From Channa striata (Eukaryota; Chordata; Actinopteri; Anabantiformes; Channidae): DNA of 64,000 nt. The first letter of the stretch is position 1. Each line of letters begins with the position of its first letter. Both the position numbers and the translations under genes were made by a program. Of this stretch, positions 60,851 to 64,000 are shown piece by piece. The notes under the pieces are model-generated. The model worked only from the letters and a program-made list of their open reading frames with translations, made no database searches and was not told the origin of the DNA. Where the stretch lies: contig CM065185.1 in assembly GCA_033026295.1 (NCBI GenBank), positions 20,454,001 through 20,518,000 on the forward strand, read 5' to 3'.

Positions 60851-63242
60851 GTGAATGAGAAGCAACATTTCAATGCAGTTTGTCAGGGAACTTAGACAAG
60901 AGCAGAAAATATACTGGAATGTTCTGGAAAATAATTTCAGAGAAATTGTACTGCGTGAAGCAGGAACAGCCAGGTTTCTCTGGAGGAGTCATATCTCGAA
61001 ATGTCTTGTTTTGCACAAAACAACCAGTTAAAATTTCTAAATATTTCCACATATACAGTATATAGCAAATATTTGAAATTAAAAATTTTCAACAGCCTTG
61101 GATCATAAGTTGATTGTTCCTGCTGATTTATTTTCCCCTTGCAAAAAGTAGGTAGCAAACGCGTAACCCTGGATGTGCTTAACGTGACCTTCAATTTCTC
61201 TGATGCTGAACAAAATGACTGTATGTTCTATAGTTATACAGTTTATATTATATTTCTGCTAATGTTTTACATAATTTCTGTTAATTCCTCTTACCTGTGG
61301 TGGGTGGGAAACATAATCGTTGTCCTGTTGAGAATCAGTGGCAGCTTCCACATTTACACCAGATGAAGAAGAGACCGTTTGCTCCACAGTTAAACATTAA
61401 CTTGAATTTACTTTACATTTTTAAATTCTGTACTTTCTGTGGATGTATTTTGATGCATTGACAAAAATAGATGGTTGAGTCTAGCTTGGATGGACTCTCT
61501 GGAGCCATAATATGAGATTTTTGAAGACTCCACAATGGGAAACCACAGTCCTTCAGGATTAGGATAAAGTTTCTGTGTGAACTCAGCTGAGTCATGCGAA
61601 CTCCCCTCTCAAATGATTTCCAAAGATAGTCCTGCCCTGTGCGTTGGTTCGTAGATGACAACATTGAGTAATCCCGGTGTATGTCTGTGCTGCAGGGAGG
61701 TGGGAGGCTCTCTGGCTTCCAGAAGCGTCTTTGGCTCTTCAGCATAGTTCAGACGTAGGCGTCAGCTGCACAACATGTGGATGTGTTATTGCTCTGCGTC
61801 CCGGTAATGGTTCAGCTGACGGTTGCTAGGCAACAGCTCTCCTCTGAGCGAACCTGCCCATCACGGAGTGCAACACCTCAGCCTCCAAACTGCCGACTGA
61901 TCCACCCGGCAGCCAATCACACGCAGCCTAATCCTGCTCAGGCACAGATTAGCGGCTCTTTGATGTGGCTGCGGAAACTTTCTCCTCAGGAGCTTTTTAC
62001 AGGGTTTCAGTAATCGTTCCGGGTTTGTCATGGTGACACCTCCAGCTGAAAGCAAAGCAGGATCAGTGTCCTAAATATTTACAAATTACTAACATTAATC
62101 TGACTTATCGTCTTTTAAGATACAAAACTGTAATTTATATCTGCAAGGTGGACAAACTAAACCACAGCACTTTTTCAATGATAAACTCTAGCATGTCGGC
62201 CTGAATGCAGACCGTGTATGTTACCACGGGGAAAAAACGGCTTGTGACACCCAGGCGTTCACAGCACGTAGTATGTAGGTCACATTTATCGTAGTCATGA
62301 GGGTTTTTGCTCCAGTAATCCTGCTCCGTGTAACTGCGGGTTTACACTGCTGTCAAAGACGCACGCGCGTGTCTTTACCCGCCTGCATGTGATAGACCGG
62401 TTCAGCATCATCGAGCCTACACTTCACCTTTGACCGAAAGCTAATGGTAAAGAGGAAGCAGTGGGGATAACTGTAATGAGGAAATGAGTCTGTAGACCGA
62501 GTTGGCTCCACAGGTGTATTTTTAAATGTAGGAACTCACAACATGTGTTAAACTTGGAGAACTTGTCACACAGTTAATATAAGAATAGTACAAAAGAGAA
62601 AAAGAACGTGTGTGTTCATCAAGTTTTTATATTTGTAACCAAATGTTCGACGACCCTTCCTCTCAACATATACCAGTCACTGCCTGATACAAGAAAGTGT
62701 CTGTTCATGGTTATTGATTTGGATAATGACAACTTTTTTCCTTTCGAGAATTATGAACATGATATCACAGTGGCACTAATGCCATCTTTCGGCAGTAAAC
62801 AGACATAAAAGTCGGTGTATGTGAAGGCTAACGTGCAGTAAAGGTGTGAGCTGTCTTACTAAAGTGAGGTGGATGGCCACAGTTTTGAGGGTTCCCTGGA
62901 ACAGCTGATCCCCTGCAGTGAGTCCTGCTATTTCAGCCACAAAAGCACATTTCCATATTGACCTTTTATGAACTCCCTCGCTCTTCAGTTGGGATTGCTT
63001 TCTACCTCAGAGGTGCGTCACCAGTGATCTCATGGGAATACTGAACTGAACTCCATGCTCCGACATAATATTTAGATGACCGTATTATCGCACGACATAA
63101 TTTGAAAAACATAAATGAATACATACAAGATGTAAGTGATCTAAATGTAAATGTTGTAAACTGAAGGAGGATTCAGCATCCGGTCAGTCAGTCTTTAGGA
63201 ATCTTATGACTCTTAACCATCCTCTCGCGCTTGCTGTTTCAG

Positions 63243-63407
63243 AAGTACAGGCACCACGATGAGGACTCGTCCCCCCAGGACCAGAGCTCCCCCCAGCTGA
63301 CAGAGGAGGTGGGGGGGCCAGAGCTGGTCCACGTAGCAGAGAAAAACCTTTCCCAGGTGGAGAATGTGCACGGATACGTCACACACGCTCACATCTCACC
63401 CATGAAG
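63243..63407 (+). CDS. dlg1: dlg1 shared exon (KYR...ISPMK)
   Basis: The acceptor TGCTGTTTCAG ends at 63242 and the donor GTAGGA starts at 63408. The 165 bases encode 55 residues in phase 0 at both ends: KYR, an acidic/proline-rich stretch, GPELVHVAEKNLSQVENVHGYV and SHISP-like AHISPMK. This matches the DLG1/DLG2 linker before PDZ1, and the SPQ.T.EV.GPELV order favours DLG1. It is the exon onto which exon 3 (L27 form), the MDCICIVTTK exon and the CHCK-type exon can all splice. In the L27 form it gives residues 106-160. The gene continues beyond the window. Confidence 0.95.
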
Positions 63408-64000
63408 GTAGGAGAGCTGGCTTGAACCTTTCCACGTCTCCTCGGTCTCTCTTTTTGTCCATCTGTCCATTTGTCTGCAGTTAAAGACTTTACTGGCCTG
63501 AGCCACTTAATGTCCAACTTAACACAAACACATCAGTCAACCTCAAACTTCGGAAAGCTGCAGTTTGTGTGTGAGGGAAAAATAAGACTTCCTTGGGAAA
63601 CGTATTCATTTTAGCTTTTGTCACTTCCAGATTTTTTCCAGATGTTCTTTAGCTGAAGTTACTATTGATTTCTTTTTTCACAGTGTTTGCACAGATTAAG
63701 GTTTAATACGTACTGTAAAGCAGTAGGAAGTAAAAGAAAGAAACGTACTTGGAATAAAGTAGGAACATATTGATGGAACAATTATCTTTAACGTTTTTGA
63801 GGAGCAAGTAAAGTCAAACATGTTTATGCCTGTGTGTCTTCATCTCTGTGTCTCTATTGATGTACAGTGCCTTCACTTTGTCCATCTGTCATCACACATT
63901 CACATTCAGGTGAAATTCCCTTTAAAAGCTGTGTGACACTGAACACACACAGATGGAGGACGGGTCGTGTCTGTGTGGCCTACATGTGCTTCATTAACAC
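63408..64000 (+). other. dlg1: Start of the next dlg1 intron
   Basis: The sequence after the GTAGGA donor shows no further exon before the window ends. The PDZ1-3, SH3 and guanylate-kinase exons must lie to the right. Confidence 0.8.

Larger units (their letters stand above)
50768..63242 (+). other. dlg1: dlg1 intron 3, last part
   Basis: This 12.5-kb stretch ends at a TGCTGTTTCAG acceptor. It holds a fish repeat fragment (about 54965-55065), a CTC trinucleotide tract (55529-55568), a reversed SINE (about 55670-55960) and a diverged SINE (about 60700-60850). No exon was recognised. Confidence 0.7.

Overview
The window is vertebrate nuclear DNA, most likely from a ray-finned (teleost) fish. 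It has long AT-leaning introns, GT-AG splice sites, (CA)n microsatellites, several tRNA-derived SINE remnants of the kind common in fish, and two recognisable protein-coding loci on the + strand. The species cannot be named from the sequence alone.

Region 1 (about 0.5-7.8 kb) is a two-coding-exon gene for a 1,241-residue intracellular-looking protein of the stonustoxin/verrucotoxin-like (SNTX) branch of the MACPF/perforin superfamily. The usual order of pore-forming-like, helical and thioredoxin-like modules is followed by two fibronectin III repeats, a P-loop GTPase domain with an altered G3 motif, a coiled coil and a cysteine-rich segment. A small first coding exon (2210-2309) joins in phase to the giant second exon (4127-7752).

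Region 2 (7.8-17.4 kb) is intergenic. Its main contents are a 173-bp nearly identical orphan copy of part of the giant exon (11557-11729), a possible orphan promoter/first exon just before it (about 10.74-10.89 kb), SINEs and a compound CA repeat.

Region 3 (17.4 kb to the right edge) is the 5' half of a dlg1 (SAP97, discs large 1) gene. A CpG-rich promoter/leader precedes exon 1 (MPVRKK, 18281-18299), followed by L27-encoding exons 2 and 3 (19999-20130, 30630-30793), a 32-kb intron, and the shared exon beginning KYR (63243-63407). The PDZ, SH3 and guanylate-kinase domains lie beyond the window. The 32-kb intron holds two further CpG-rich promoter/first-exon units. One encodes MDCICIVTTK (40107-40136), the palmitoylation-type alpha N-terminus. 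The other encodes a cysteine-rich N-terminus ending LMFGCK (50666-50767). Both end in phase 0 and fit the 63243 acceptor, as exon 3 does. One gene can therefore make at least three N-termini: L27 (oligomerising), dicysteine (lipidated) and CHCK-type. Two weaker exon candidates (36097-36168, 44386-44553) are also phase-compatible with this acceptor.

The most notable items are the N-terminal switch in dlg1, with two kappa-B-like sites and stacked uORFs at the alpha promoter; the possible 72-nt cassette exon; the SNTX-FN3-GTPase fusion with a degenerate G3 motif; and its orphan fragment. Nothing here was checked against a database. Family assignments come from recognising motifs in the translated sequence.
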